Assembly: GCA_047967505.1 (NCBI GenBank)
Contig: CM106541.1
DNA from: Dipteris shenzhenensis
Taxonomy: Eukaryota; Polypodiophyta; Polypodiopsida; Gleicheniales
Direction: 5' to 3' (one strand)
DNA: 64,000 bases
A program made the translations under genes and the position numbers. This document shows, piece after piece, positions 24,241-34,294 of this stretch (within the stretch, counting starts at the first letter, position 1; every line of letters starts with the position of its first letter). A model generated the notes under the pieces. The model was not told the DNA's origin. It saw only the letters and a program-made list of their open reading frames with translations, and searched no databases.

Positions 24241-24494
24241 TGCAGGTCCGGGGACGAGGGAGCAAGTACAAGAGTCGAGAGTGATAAGTCGTCATGTCAA
24301 CTAGATTGAAAAGAAATGAAAGTACAAGGTACTTGAGGATAGACCCTAGGACTAAGTGTCCTAGGTGTCACATAAGACTAAATGTCCTATGTGGCATAAA
24401 AGGCACTAAAACACTAAAGTGCCTATAACTAAGCCTACAAGGCACATACCAGGGCCCATAGGCCATCACTACAATCGAGAGAAGATGACCTACA
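24241..24494 (-). repeat. 5' LTR of the Copia element
   Basis: 254 bp, aligned end to end with 18536-18787. The second internal hairpin carries one stem mismatch (CATAAGAC versus CATAGGAC). Confidence 0.92.
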
Positions 24495-24499
24495 GTTTC
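24495..24499. repeat. Target-site duplication, right copy (GTTTC)
   Basis: Identical to 18531-18535. Confidence 0.85.
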
Positions 24500-26785
24500 C
24501 AAGTGTTGGCATCTCAGGATAGCTTTGGATAAACTATATCTTCCTACCCATTCAGCAAAAAGTCCCGCAAGATTCCCAAAAACTCTTATGGAAACTATTC
24601 TCTTTAAGCTTATTCTCCCAGCAATCCCACCTTACCACTTGTCATTGCCCTTCCTTGAACCATGGCTACGCCATAAATATTATTATTCCTATAATTACTC
24701 TAATACTCTGTATAATGACAAGGCATTCTCCAAGATATCCATATTTCCAATACTCAATCCGAGTCATGATAATCTATTACACTGATCAATAAGAGTCAAA
24801 CAAATCTCTAAGTGTATATGCTTCAATATTACCCATACTTTAATCAAGGTGAGGGGTCTCGATATAAGGGCTCATGTGTGTGTATGTGCATGCGCACCCA
24901 TGCCTTGCTAGTGGAGGCTAGAAAATCCATAACCTTTGATATTATCTAAATAAAATCACTAAATATTCGAAATATCAAACCTTTGATACAATCCATTCAA
25001 ACTTTCAGAAGGAAAATGCAACTCTAAAAACTTTTAAGAGTGTTTTAGAGTAATGGATCTAAGGTTTTAGAGTAAATGGATCCAAGGTTTGCAAAAGTTT
25101 ATCAAACTATTCTTGACTTGTCATTCAAATCTTCACCCCTCTACTTGTCCTCCACAAGTTTTCCATTTTGACAATCAGTGGGGGAATTCCTAAGGCGACA
25201 AAGGACTCACTTTGAGAAGAGTTGCCTCTTGGGGCATCAATTCAATGTGTAATATGTTACTACCCTCGTCCAAAATCTAGGGTATGGGGGGACAAGGTCC
25301 ATATATAATATGCATGGATTTCCTTTAAAAATTTTAAATATGCAAGGGAAAAATATGAAAATTTCATGTCCCCCCCTCCTAGGTATATACCTTGAAAAAT
25401 ATGCAAGATGTAAAGACATATTTGAATCTCTTTTAGTGTAGAACACAACCATTTTAATTTGAATAATTTCTACTCATGGCAAATTGTTAAACTCATCTCA
25501 TACTCAAGATTTTGATAGGTTTTCTTACTAGAGGGAGTTGGTGCCCCAAGAGTTGCCTTGTCTGTAATTAAGACCTAATGGGGAAATTTTCCTTTTTAAA
25601 TAATGGTTGAATGCTATAGAATTCCTCCTCCTTGAGCTTGCTTGACCGTATGGCCTACTATGGCACACAAACCAAATGAAGATAAGGCTCAAAGAACTTG
25701 CATTTGCAAACACATTTACTTGAGTCTTACTCCTTGGATGATGTTCTTCCTTAAGACTTCCTTAGGCCTTCTCCTTAGATGATGTTCTTCCTTAGTCCTT
25801 CTCCTTTCTCAATCTGCTAGGAGGCTATCTTTCTCGAAAAGTCTAGCATAGGTTTGATGTGGCATTTTCTACCTGACACTTCTTATTGATGAGCAATTTT
25901 TTGAACTTATAGAGGTATTTTGTCTTTCATGCTATGTAGCATTTACTATGGTCATGAGCATTTGCTCTTGGGAAATCTAGACCTACTTTACAAGATGTGT
26001 TTTCATTGAGAAAAAAATTGATCTACAAGATTATCCCCATTCTATATTTTGTATGGCATTAACCCAAATATAAGTGCAATATTATGGGATGAGAGAAGAG
26101 AAATGAGTATCTGAAATTGACACTTTTTATGAAAAGTGTTAGTAGAGTGATTGTCTTGCAAGGCAACACTAAAAAATAAGATTTTGAGCAATCTAGTGAA
26201 TGGGAAGTGTCAAGAGTTTGAGCCAAGAACTGGAACTTGTTATTTCACAAAAATACTAAGCATGAGGACTCCTTTCCCACTAAGGAGTAATGTCTACTAC
26301 CAAGTTATGAGTTTTTGAATCTCCTCCACAAATCCCTTTTAGCATCACACACTCATTTTTGCCATGGGATTCTGTGAAAGAGATTTGTTTGTTGAGCAAC
26401 AACCTTGACCATATATTCCTATCACGAAAAATGTTTGAATAATATATGATCGTTTATGCATTTGTTGCCATTTTCCCATCATTTAATCAATCACTACCTC
26501 ATCTTTGATCTTTGTTACATCATGTGATTATGCCGATGATCAGGTTGAAAACGTCTTCCTCCTTCATTCTCCCTCTAAGTCAAGTCCCATTGCTCCTTAT
26601 TTGTGCCATGGTGTAGTACAATGTCTAAGATCTTGACCCACCATTACATAACCCATACAACTCCCACCCCAAAGAGGTGTCTAATCGAGCCACAATGGTA
26701 ATCTAGTCATCCTCGAGCTTGTTGTCAAGAGAGGAAAAGAGGAAGGGGAAGGGGACTAATAAGAGAGTCCTCATTATGTGAAGGA
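24500..26785. other. AT-rich stretch, no gene recognised
   Basis: No long frames and no recognisable TE domain. Some short direct duplications, for example 'CTTAGATGATGTTCTTCCTTA' variants near 25735 and 25772 and 'TTTAGAGTAATGGATC' near 25045-25075. Confidence 0.4.
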
Positions 26786-26789
26786 AACA

Positions 26790-27414
26790 ATCTTGTAGAA
26801 GGCCATGCAATATATGGCTAATCCATGAAAGAGGCATTGGGAGGTAGTTAAGTGCATCATGAGGTACATGAAGGGTACCAAAGAGATGTGTATCTCCTTT
26901 GGCAGAGGAGAGATGCGTGTACTTGGGTACACAGATGTAGACTATGTAGGGCATGTGGATAGTAGGAGCTCCACTTCTGGTTATGTGTTCAACTTTGCAG
27001 GTGGTATAGTGTCATGGATGTCTCACACATAGAAGTGTGTTGCTTTGTCTAAAAGAGTCCGAGCATGTTGCAGTCATAGAGGGTTCCAAGGAGGCTATAC
27101 TACTTAATCGGCTAGTGGGAGATTTGAGGATTCATACTGGTGTACTGACATTGCATATTGATTCCATGAGTGCTATTCTTAGCAAGCATAGAATCCATTT
27201 TTTCATGCAAAGACTAGGTACCATTTCATCAGGGAGGTACTTGATGACAAGTGCATAGATCTTGTCAAGGTTCATACAGATGATAACCCTGTAGATATGC
27301 TGACGAAGAGTCTACCTATTAGCCGTTTGAGTATTGTCATGTATTGATGGGGACTGGATAGTATGTCCACTGGTTGTTTCCCCTTAAAGAAACATTGGCC
27401 TTTAAGTGGGAGGT
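26790..27414 (+). pseudogene. Copia RNase H 3' fragment
   Basis: Plus-strand C-terminus of a second Copia element: 'GYTDVDYVGHVDSRSSTSGYVF', 'GIVSWMSHT(stop)KCVALS', 'HFIREVLDDKCIDLVKVHTDDNPVDMLTKSLP'. It ends at a PPT-like AAGTGGGAGGT at 27404-27414. Stops at HT(TAG)K and P(TGA)K are C-to-T type. Upstream RT and integrase are absent (5' truncation or deletion). Confidence 0.85.
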
Positions 27415-27590
27415 TGTGGGGGCTAAAGGCCACTATGCCTTAACCCCAGTTATGTATAATACTCAAACACGCATATATAGGGATGACATAGAAGATTATG
27501 ATGTTTTGCACCTACCAAAACTTGTGTGGCTCTCTTCTGGCTCTCCCTCTCTCTCACGCTCTTCCTTTCTGCTTTTGTTGAGAACACTCT
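27415..27590 (+). repeat. Copia 3' LTR start, interrupted by purine tract
   Basis: Begins TGTGGGGGCTAAAGGCC right after the polypurine tract, as in plant Copia LTRs. LTR-like sequence runs to about 27590, where the purine tract takes over. The LTR end is not recognised. Confidence 0.55.
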
Positions 27591-28473
27591 CAGAGAGAGA
27601 AGAGCAATAAGAAGAGGAGAGTGAGAAAAAAAGAAACAAAGGAGAAAAGTGAAAGAAGAAGGAGAAGAGGGAAAGAAGAAGAGAAGGAGGAGAAAGAAGA
27701 AGGAAAAGAAGAAAGTGAAGAAAAGAAGAGGGATAAGAAGGAGATGAATAAAGAGAAGAAGAAAGAGTAGGAAGAGAAAGAAGTAGAGGATGAGAAGAAG
27801 GAGAGAAAGAGTGAGAGAAAGAGAGGAAAAGAGGAGAGAAAGAAAGCCAAAAGAGAGGAAAAGAGGAGAGGAAGAGAGTTGAAAGAAGAGAAATAAGAAA
27901 AGAGGAATAAGAGGAGAGAAAGAAAGAATGAGCGAAAGAGAGAGAGAAAAAAAGAAGATGAATAAGAGGATGAGAAGAAGTGGAAGAAGGAAGAAAGAAG
28001 AGAAAGGAAGGAAGAAGAAGAAGCAATAAGAGAAGAGAGGAGAAGAGGAAACAAGAGAGGAGTGAAAGAAAGAAGGAGAGAAAGAGAGATGAAAGAGAGG
28101 AAAAGAGGAGAGGAAGGGAGCCAAAATAAGAGGAGGGAAAGAAAGAAGGAGAAGAGAGAGGAAAGAGAGGAGTGAAAGAGTGGAGAGAAAGAGAGAAAGG
28201 AGAAAAGAAGAGAGGAGGAAGATCAAAGAGAGAAAGAAGAGAGGAGAAGATGAATAAGAAGCGGAGAGTGAGAAAGAAAGAAAGAAGAAAACTACAAGAG
28301 GAAAAGAGGAGAAAAGAAGAAGAGAAGGAGGATAAAGAAGAAGGAAAGGAAGAAAGAAAGAGGATAAGAGGAACATGAAGGAGAAGAGGAAGAAAGAAAC
28401 AGGAGAAGAGGAATAAGAAGAGAAGGAACATCAATAAGAAGAGGAGAGTGAGAAATAAAGAAAGAAAGAAGGA

Positions 28474-28508
<35 letters not shown>

Positions 28509-28850
28509 GAATAGCAAGGAGATGAATAAGAAGACGAGAAGAAGAAAGAGTAGGAAGAGAAAGAAGTGGAGGATGAGAAGAAGGAAAAAGAAGAGAAAGA
28601 AAGGTAAAAGAAAGAATAGGAGAAGAGAGAATAAACGAGAGGGAAAGAGAAAGAATAATAAGAGAGGAGTAAAAGAATAGAGAGAGAGGAGTAATAGATT
28701 AATAGAGGCTAAAAGAATAGGAAAAAGAATAAGAGAGGAGTAAGAAAGGGTGAAGATGGAGAACTAAAAAGAGAAGAGAGGAATAATAGAGAGAAGGTGA
28801 AAAGAGGAGAAGAAAGTGAAAGAGAGGAGGGAAGGAGAAAAGGGGTAAGG
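27590..28850 (+). repeat. ~1.26-kb purine-rich (A/G) tract
   Basis: Almost every base is A or G on the plus strand, composed of GAAGAG, GAGAAAGA and similar words, with a clean (GAAA)n run near 28459-28508. The long Ser/Leu/Phe frames on the minus strand here are compositional and not genes. Confidence 0.95.
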
Positions 28851-29614
28851 TTTCCTATGCCCATCACTGTAGTTAGTGCTTAAGGTGCTAGTTGCATGCC
28901 AATGTATGCACGGAAAGGAAAACAAGAGGGAGATAAAGCATGTTCTTACTTGGAGACTACACGTCTCAGGCATGACCATAGACATCCTGCACAGGGTTTC
29001 GGATCTTTTGCCCTACGAAAGAGAGAAACATACCATTTTAAAGAAAACTAGTTAGTGAAAGGAGGAGTTTGGAGAAGCAACACACTAAAGACATGGAGAG
29101 GAGACAAGGAGAGGCCTACAAACAAAAGGAAAGCACAAAAACGATTTCCTATTCCTTCTTTTATGCTTTTTTTTCATACATTGTCCTTTCCTTTCATAGT
29201 TTTTATTGAAAGAAAGGAAAGGAGGAGAGAAACATAAGAGAAAGGGAGGGAAACTAGAGGAGAGGGAGAAGGAAACATAAAGGAAAGACAAAGAAATAGA
29301 AGAACTTTAAATAGAAGGAGATGAGAGAAAGTCTTACCTTGAGGTGAAGAAGGAGCTGTAGCAAGTCTTGGAGGTGGAGAAGAGAATGTAGGAGAGGATG
29401 GAGAGGTGGGAGGGGAAGGGAGGAGGCAAGGATGGAGGGAGATCGCAAGTTAAAAGCTAGGAGGGAGGAGCAAGGAAGCAAAATTTGCAAATGGCATCAT
29501 GGGAAGGGGAGAGCACGGGTTTTCTTCTCCAAAACTATTGATATAACCAACGGTATAGGCATTGGTATAAAAAAGCAGAGGCATCGATGTTTACCCACGC
29601 CCATACCAACAAAA

Positions 29615-29683
29615 TAGGGGTTAAGGGGGGGTTTGGGGGTTCTAGGGATTTAGGGTTTAGGGGGATTCGAGGGGTTTTGGGGA
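29615..29683 (+). repeat. G-rich, telomere-like tract
   Basis: Runs of three to seven G separated by 2-5 bases, including GGGATTTAGGGTTTAGGGGG, i.e. two units of the plant telomere repeat TTTAGGG. It ends exactly at the CACTACAAGG terminus. Confidence 0.7.
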
Positions 29684-29980
29684 CACTACAAGGATTGGCC
29701 TAATTTTTTATGTTTATATCGACACAAATTACATTGGAATTATTTTTTTAAAAACTCCTAAGCATTGATATTACTGTCCATATTACTGTCAATAAGAAAA
29801 TGTCGATATTAGCCTCCATATTATCGTTGATATTAATGTCAATAAAGCATTTTTTGATGCTAATATGGACGATAATATCGACTCTGGGAATAGTTTATTG
29901 ATGCTGTCATGGAAATGTGAAGTTGTTTTGACATGAATATCGACACTTTTTTCTAGGGGCAAATTTTTTAAAGGGCAGAT
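29684..29980 (+). mobile_element. Candidate CACTA transposon terminus with subterminal repeats
   Basis: CACTACAAGG matches the conserved CACTA terminal inverted repeat start. The next ~280 bp carries short words in both orientations (GATATTA, TAATATC, TCAATAA, TTGATG, TCGATATT), as in subterminal regions of CACTA elements. The opposite TAGTG terminus was not found, so the element extent is unknown. Related words flank it at 29530-29600 and 32535-32565. Confidence 0.5.
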
Positions 29981-30206
29981 TAGGGCTTTTTAGCCCTAAT
30001 CTTCCCTTTTATAAAAGGTCTATATTACAGTGTACTAGCCATTTAATATGTTTACATTCATTTTGAGTGTAAAAGTTTCTATATTCTCTTTCAATTTGAG
30101 TACAAAATCTCATGTTCTCTATGAATACAAAATTATATTCTCTTGCACTTTCTATATCCGACTACTCTACCCTACTGATATGTACATCATATTTACTCTA
30201 GCCTAG

Positions 30207-31424
30207 TCATTGCTACTATCCTCATCATTTCTCACATCCTCCTTGTCGCTCTGGCCACCCTCCTCGTCGCTCCAACCCTCCTCCTCATCATCGTTCCCTC
30301 CACCTCTTGCCTCTCTAGCTTTGGCATCCTCTTGGCAAGCTTGTAGCAAGTACTCATCTCCATCTTCCTATTCAAGAAATGCACATATCAAAGGTTAGTA
30401 TATATGTAATAGCTGTTCAAATTGAGCATTTGAAGAGAAATGGGTGTAGCAACTTCTTACATTCAAAAAGGGGACAAATTTCCTACTCGCTTCAAGATAG
30501 TCAAACAAGGCTTTCGTACCGTAGTCATACACATATGAGTACTCCTCCTCGATGCACTGTCTACCCATTTTCATTTCCTAACATTACAAGCATTTATGTT
30601 AATTTCATGATTTACCCCAGGCATTCCCAAACTACATGGCAAAAGAAGTGAAAGAATAGGTACTTACAAAAACATGATAAAATCGATCCTTTCCGCTCGA
30701 GCCCAAGTGCGATTGGCCTGCTTTACTCTTTCTTGCAATAGCCCACCAGCCTCTATTGGTTGTACTCTTTGGAGTGTTGAGTTCTTTCTTTATAATATTC
30801 TAATCATCATCGTGGATCTAGGTAGGCTTCGACTCCTTTGCCTTTGCTTTTCTACGGATTTGGTCTTTCTGTGATTTCAAACTGGTAGCCATCTTGTTTA
30901 ACATCCACCTGGAGTCAAACTCTAGGTTCTCCTACGGCACTAGAAAGTCCTTTCTCAATGTCTTCAAAATGTAATCTTTTTTTTGGCGGGGTTGGTGTCG
31001 AAAACCCATGACCACCTTCTTGAATTCACTTGAACAGAGGCCATGCATGTGGTTAATTACATGCTTACCTCTCTCATCTATTTCATACTCCCTAATAACT
31101 GAATAGGGGAGGGTGGTGGATGTTTAGGAGTCTGCTTGAGAACCCTCAGTGGCACTCGCTGTACCCAAGCCTAAGCATCTGCATTGATGCCTCTCGCGCT
31201 CTCTCTCCTAAGTACCTCCCTAACTGGTGCTCTGGGAGATATCTCAACAAAATTTGGACCTGACATTCACTGTCTCTCCTCTTAAAACTCCCAAAGGATT
31301 TGGCTCCTATCCTCCAGATCAAGATGCTGACTAGTTTTTGTGCCTTCTCTGTGCTACTACCAATGGTAGTATCATTAGTCCCTCTCTTTTGACTACCCCC
31401 TCCATTGGATCCTCCACTTGCCAT
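30207..31424 (-). pseudogene. CACTA-associated Transposase_24-like gene, degenerate
   Basis: Minus-strand gene starting near 31424 (MASGGSNGGG...) with the stop near 30207. Central part: 'EYEIDERGKHVINHMHGLC', 'RQKKDYILKTLRKDFLVP', 'KSQKDQIRRKAKAK', 'TTNRGWWAIARKSK'. This parallels, in the same order, the better-preserved gene at 55926-57369 ('MDARGKDIMAFMRS', 'LAAVRSRYPNPP', 'NTRSSLKRQA'). Both end in an acidic tail, here 'GGNDDEEEGWSDEEGGQSD'. The family is the plant Ptta/En/Spm transposase type (Pfam Transposase_24), inferred from pattern. Frames shift and stops occur. Confidence 0.55.
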
Positions 31425-31429
31425 CCTTC

Positions 31430-31780
31430 ATGAAGGTAGAAGAGATTTTAAGAATGAAAAAGAGGGGAAAGAGAGGAAGAGGAGATGGAAAGAGAGGGAG
31501 GAGACGGATACAGGAAGAGAGAGAAGGGAAAGAGGAAAAGAGAGGAGGGAAAGAGGGAAGCAAAAGAAAGAAGGGAAAGAAGGAAGGAAAAAAGAGATGG
31601 AAGGAGAGTAAGGAGAGAGTAGGGAAGGAGGGAAAAAGTAGGGAAGGAGGAGTAGGGAAGGAGCAAAAAAGAAGGGAAAGAGTAAGGAAAGAGTAGGGAA
31701 GGAGGGAATAGAGAGATGCAAGAAGAGTAGGGAAATCGTAGGGAAGGAGGAAAAAAGTATGGAAAAAGGTGGGAAGGTTT
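31430..31780 (+). repeat. Purine-rich tract
   Basis: A/G-rich GGAAAGAGAGGAGG-type sequence directly upstream of the Transposase_24-like pseudogene start. Confidence 0.9.
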
Positions 31781-32029
31781 GTGCATATGCTTTAGAGGTG
31801 AATGTTTACAACGAGAAGAAGATTTGTGTGCATATGCTTTAGAGGTTTGTCAAGCTTTACCCCACCCTTTAAAACAAGTCTCCTTCTCATTGTAAACATC
31901 CGCCTCTAGACACATGAAATAGAAAGGGGTAGGGGAAGGGGAAGGGAAAAGGGGCACTTACCTCAAAAGTTGGGTGGGGCTCTTTCTATGAATCGCATTC
32001 AAAAGCAAGCGTGCACAAATCACTTAACA

Positions 32030-32220
32030 AAAGAACCTATGAGAAAAGGAAAGGGGAGAGACGTAGAGGAAAGGGAGGAAAGGGGAGAGAAAAGGAAAGG
32101 GGAGACGTAGAGAAATAGAGGAAAGGAAAGAACTTGGAAGGGGAAGAAAGGAAGGGGAAAGAGGGAGGAAAGGGAAGAGAGGGAAAAGGAAAAGGCAGAG
32201 AAAGGGAAGAGGGAGGAATT
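32030..32220 (+). repeat. Purine-rich tract
   Basis: GGGGAGAGACGTAGAGGAAAGG-type words recur two to three times. Confidence 0.9.
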
Positions 32221-32924
32221 TCGTTTTCTATCCCAAGCCTCTATTCCCCATGCCCTCCTCCTCCCCTTATTTTCCTCTTGCATGTAGAAAACAAAGAAAA
32301 AACCCACAGAAAACAAGATTTGAAAGGAGAAGAGAAAACAGGTACGATCATACCTAGAACTAGAAATGTAGGTTCTTTGAAGAGTCTCTTGCCTTTCTCC
32401 TTACTGCCCGTAGTGCCTTTGACATAAGAAGTGGAAGGGAGGTGGTTGCAAAGTCTCAAGGGGAGAGAGTGTGAGGAAAGCTTGATCTTTGAGTGAGAAA
32501 AGTGACACGAAATAGGGGGATTACGTGTTTTTGTTCCCAATAGCATCAATAAAAGCGTCGAAAATACTAATTACATTAAAAAATAAATATAACATAACAT
32601 TATTTAAATAAAAAAATTAGCTTTGTGTTTGATTCAGTTGAAGTTCATGAGAAAGTGGTAAATGGGATAATCAAACATGGGTCAATGTAATTTTGGGATG
32701 TAGGGGGCCTTTAAATGTAGTCGCTTGTACTATTTTTCAATCACACCTTCAACAAATCTAAAATATTGTGCGGTTTGTATCAATGCCCCATCATGGAAAA
32801 GTTGGGCACTAATGGTCATCATGGAACCAAACTTGACAAGAATTTACATAATGATGGTCAAAATATTCTAGCAAGGTGTTATTCCATTTGGATTATTGTG
32901 ATGCCTTCAAATAGGGGGCATGTC

Positions 32925-33790
32925 ATTTAGAATTGGGTCAAATGATGTTGCATGGCTATGATACTTTGCACAGGCCTCACAATAGGTGAGTTTAAGGCTC
33001 ATGCAGAGTATCATGTCCATACAACATCATTTTCCCCGTTTGCAAACCCAAACCCTTTTATTATAAGTGTGTAATGCTCCTTAGACTAAAAAACAAGGAG
33101 TTGGGCTTTGCAAATGGAGAAAATGATGTTGGATGGCCATGATACTTTGCACAAGCCTCAAAGTAGGTGATTTTAAGGCCCATGCAAAGTATCATGGCCA
33201 TCCAATATCCTTTTTCCCATTTGCAAACCCCAAACCCTTGTTTTTATAAGTGTGTAAGGCTTCTTAGAATAAAAAACAAGGAGTTGGGCATTGTAAATGA
33301 GGCAAATGATGTTGGATGGGCATGCTACTTTGCACGAGCCTCAAAATAGGTGAGTCTGAGTCTTGTGCAAAGTATCAAGCCATTGAGTCCCATTTGTGTG
33401 GTCAAGAATGAACATTTTCATGTTTTTGCCCATGCTTCCTCTATGATGGTACAAAAACATGACTCGAAGGTCTTCTCACCATGAAAATGGGACTCTATGC
33501 CCATCATACTTTATACAAGCCATAGACTAAGCGATTTTAAGGCCCGTGCAAAGTATCATGGCCATCGAGTCCCGTTTGCATGGTCAAGAATGAACATTTT
33601 CATGTTTTTGCCCATGCTTTCTCTATCATGGTACGGAAACATGCCTTGAAGGTATTGTCGCCATGCAAATGGGACCCAATGGCCATGATACTTTGAACGG
33701 GCCTCAAACTAGGTGAGTTTAAGGCTAGTACAAAGTATCATGGCCCATGTAAAGTATCATGGTCATTAGGTCCTGTTTGCATGGTCAAGA
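32925..33790. repeat. Five-copy ~181-bp tandem array with in-phase palindromes
   Basis: The anchor word ATGATACTTTGCA (with variants) starts at 32958, 33139, 33322, 33502 and 33684, spacings of 181, 183, 180 and 182. Each anchor is the left arm of a hairpin whose right arm is TGCAAAGTATCATG about 30 bp later. In the second unit the arms GGCCATGATACTTTGCA and TGCAAAGTATCATGGCC match over 17 bp. Two spacer types alternate with period conserved: an AAACAAGGAGTTGGGC type in the first units and a CATTTTCATGTTTTTGCCCATGC type in the later units. Confidence 0.9.
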
Positions 33791-34148
33791 TGTTGGGATA
33801 TGTATTGTCAAGGGCTTGCTTTAAGGTGCATGTGTGCATATAGGGGAGTCACATGTGTGTGTGTGTGTGTGTGTGTGTAGGAGAAGCACACCTAGTGCTA
33901 TGAGGTGTCTAGTCTGTGACCTAAGTGATGATGTAAGCTCAAAGGCCCCCACATGGGAGGTTCCTTTGATTTAGCCAGTCCCACTAATGTAGGGGCTGAT
34001 TGCCACTGATATAGGGGAGGTGCCTACACCTACCTCTCACTCTATATAATGGAGGATGTTCCTTCATTCTAATACAATGGATTTTTCCTCACTTGAGCTC
34101 TCTCTCTTTGTGCCATGATGCATCTATTCTATCCCACTCACTTCTACA
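33791..34148 (+). repeat. LTR of a plus-strand retrotransposon
   Basis: 358 bp beginning TGTTGGGATATG and ending CTTCTACA. It contains a (GT)n microsatellite at 33854-33878, a TATA-like CTATATAATGG near 34042 and an AATACAATGG end region. It is followed after two bases by a primer-binding site. It starts at the last satellite unit. No second copy was seen. Confidence 0.75.
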
Positions 34149-34150
34149 TT

Positions 34151-34163
34151 TGGTATCAGAGCT
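34151..34163 (+). other. Primer-binding site
   Basis: TGGTATCAGAGCT, an exact plant initiator-tRNA-type site, two bases after the LTR end. Confidence 0.85.
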
Positions 34164-34294
34164 GGTAGGCTTTAGAGAACTCACTTTGGTAGTGCCACCT
34201 CATCATCTTCTCCATCACCTCCTTTGAAGCTTTCTTCTTCCTTCCTCCTCAGAAATGGCTAAACTCTGTTCTCTCCATCCCTTGTGCCTTTTGC

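Larger units (their letters stand above)
18536..24494 (-). mobile_element. Complete but degenerate Ty1/Copia retrotransposon, minus strand
   Basis: A 5.96-kb element with both ends defined. LTRs lie at 18536-18787 and 24241-24494, with gag-protease-integrase-RT-RNase H in Copia order between them on the minus strand. A polypurine tract (GGAGGGGGGTT) is at 18788-18798. The 5-bp target duplication GTTTC is present at 18531-18535 and 24495-24499. The two LTRs differ at roughly one base in ten by eye, so the insertion is old. No canonical tRNA-Met primer-binding site is seen next to 24240. The polyprotein is broken by many stops and a few frameshifts. Confidence 0.95.

Noticed and set aside
18750-24480. 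CACTACAA words in the Copia LTRs as possible CACTA transposon ends
   Set aside because: They occur at the same internal position of both LTRs, which have their own TG...CA ends and GTTTC duplications.
27450-28434. Two long minus-strand open frames (308 and 312 codons) rich in Leu, Ser and Phe
   Set aside because: They are translations of the purine tract. The composition is forced by A/G repeats, and several frames are open at once.
28764-29012. Minus-strand exon with an acceptor-like TTTCGTAG near 29010 and a donor CAAGTAAG near 28945
   Set aside because: The junctions look plausible, but the short peptide matches nothing and no adjoining exon could be linked.
7168-34163. TGGTATCAGAGC sequences as tRNA gene fragments
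   Set aside because: Only the primer-binding-site portion is present, directly next to LTR ends. No cloverleaf can be formed.
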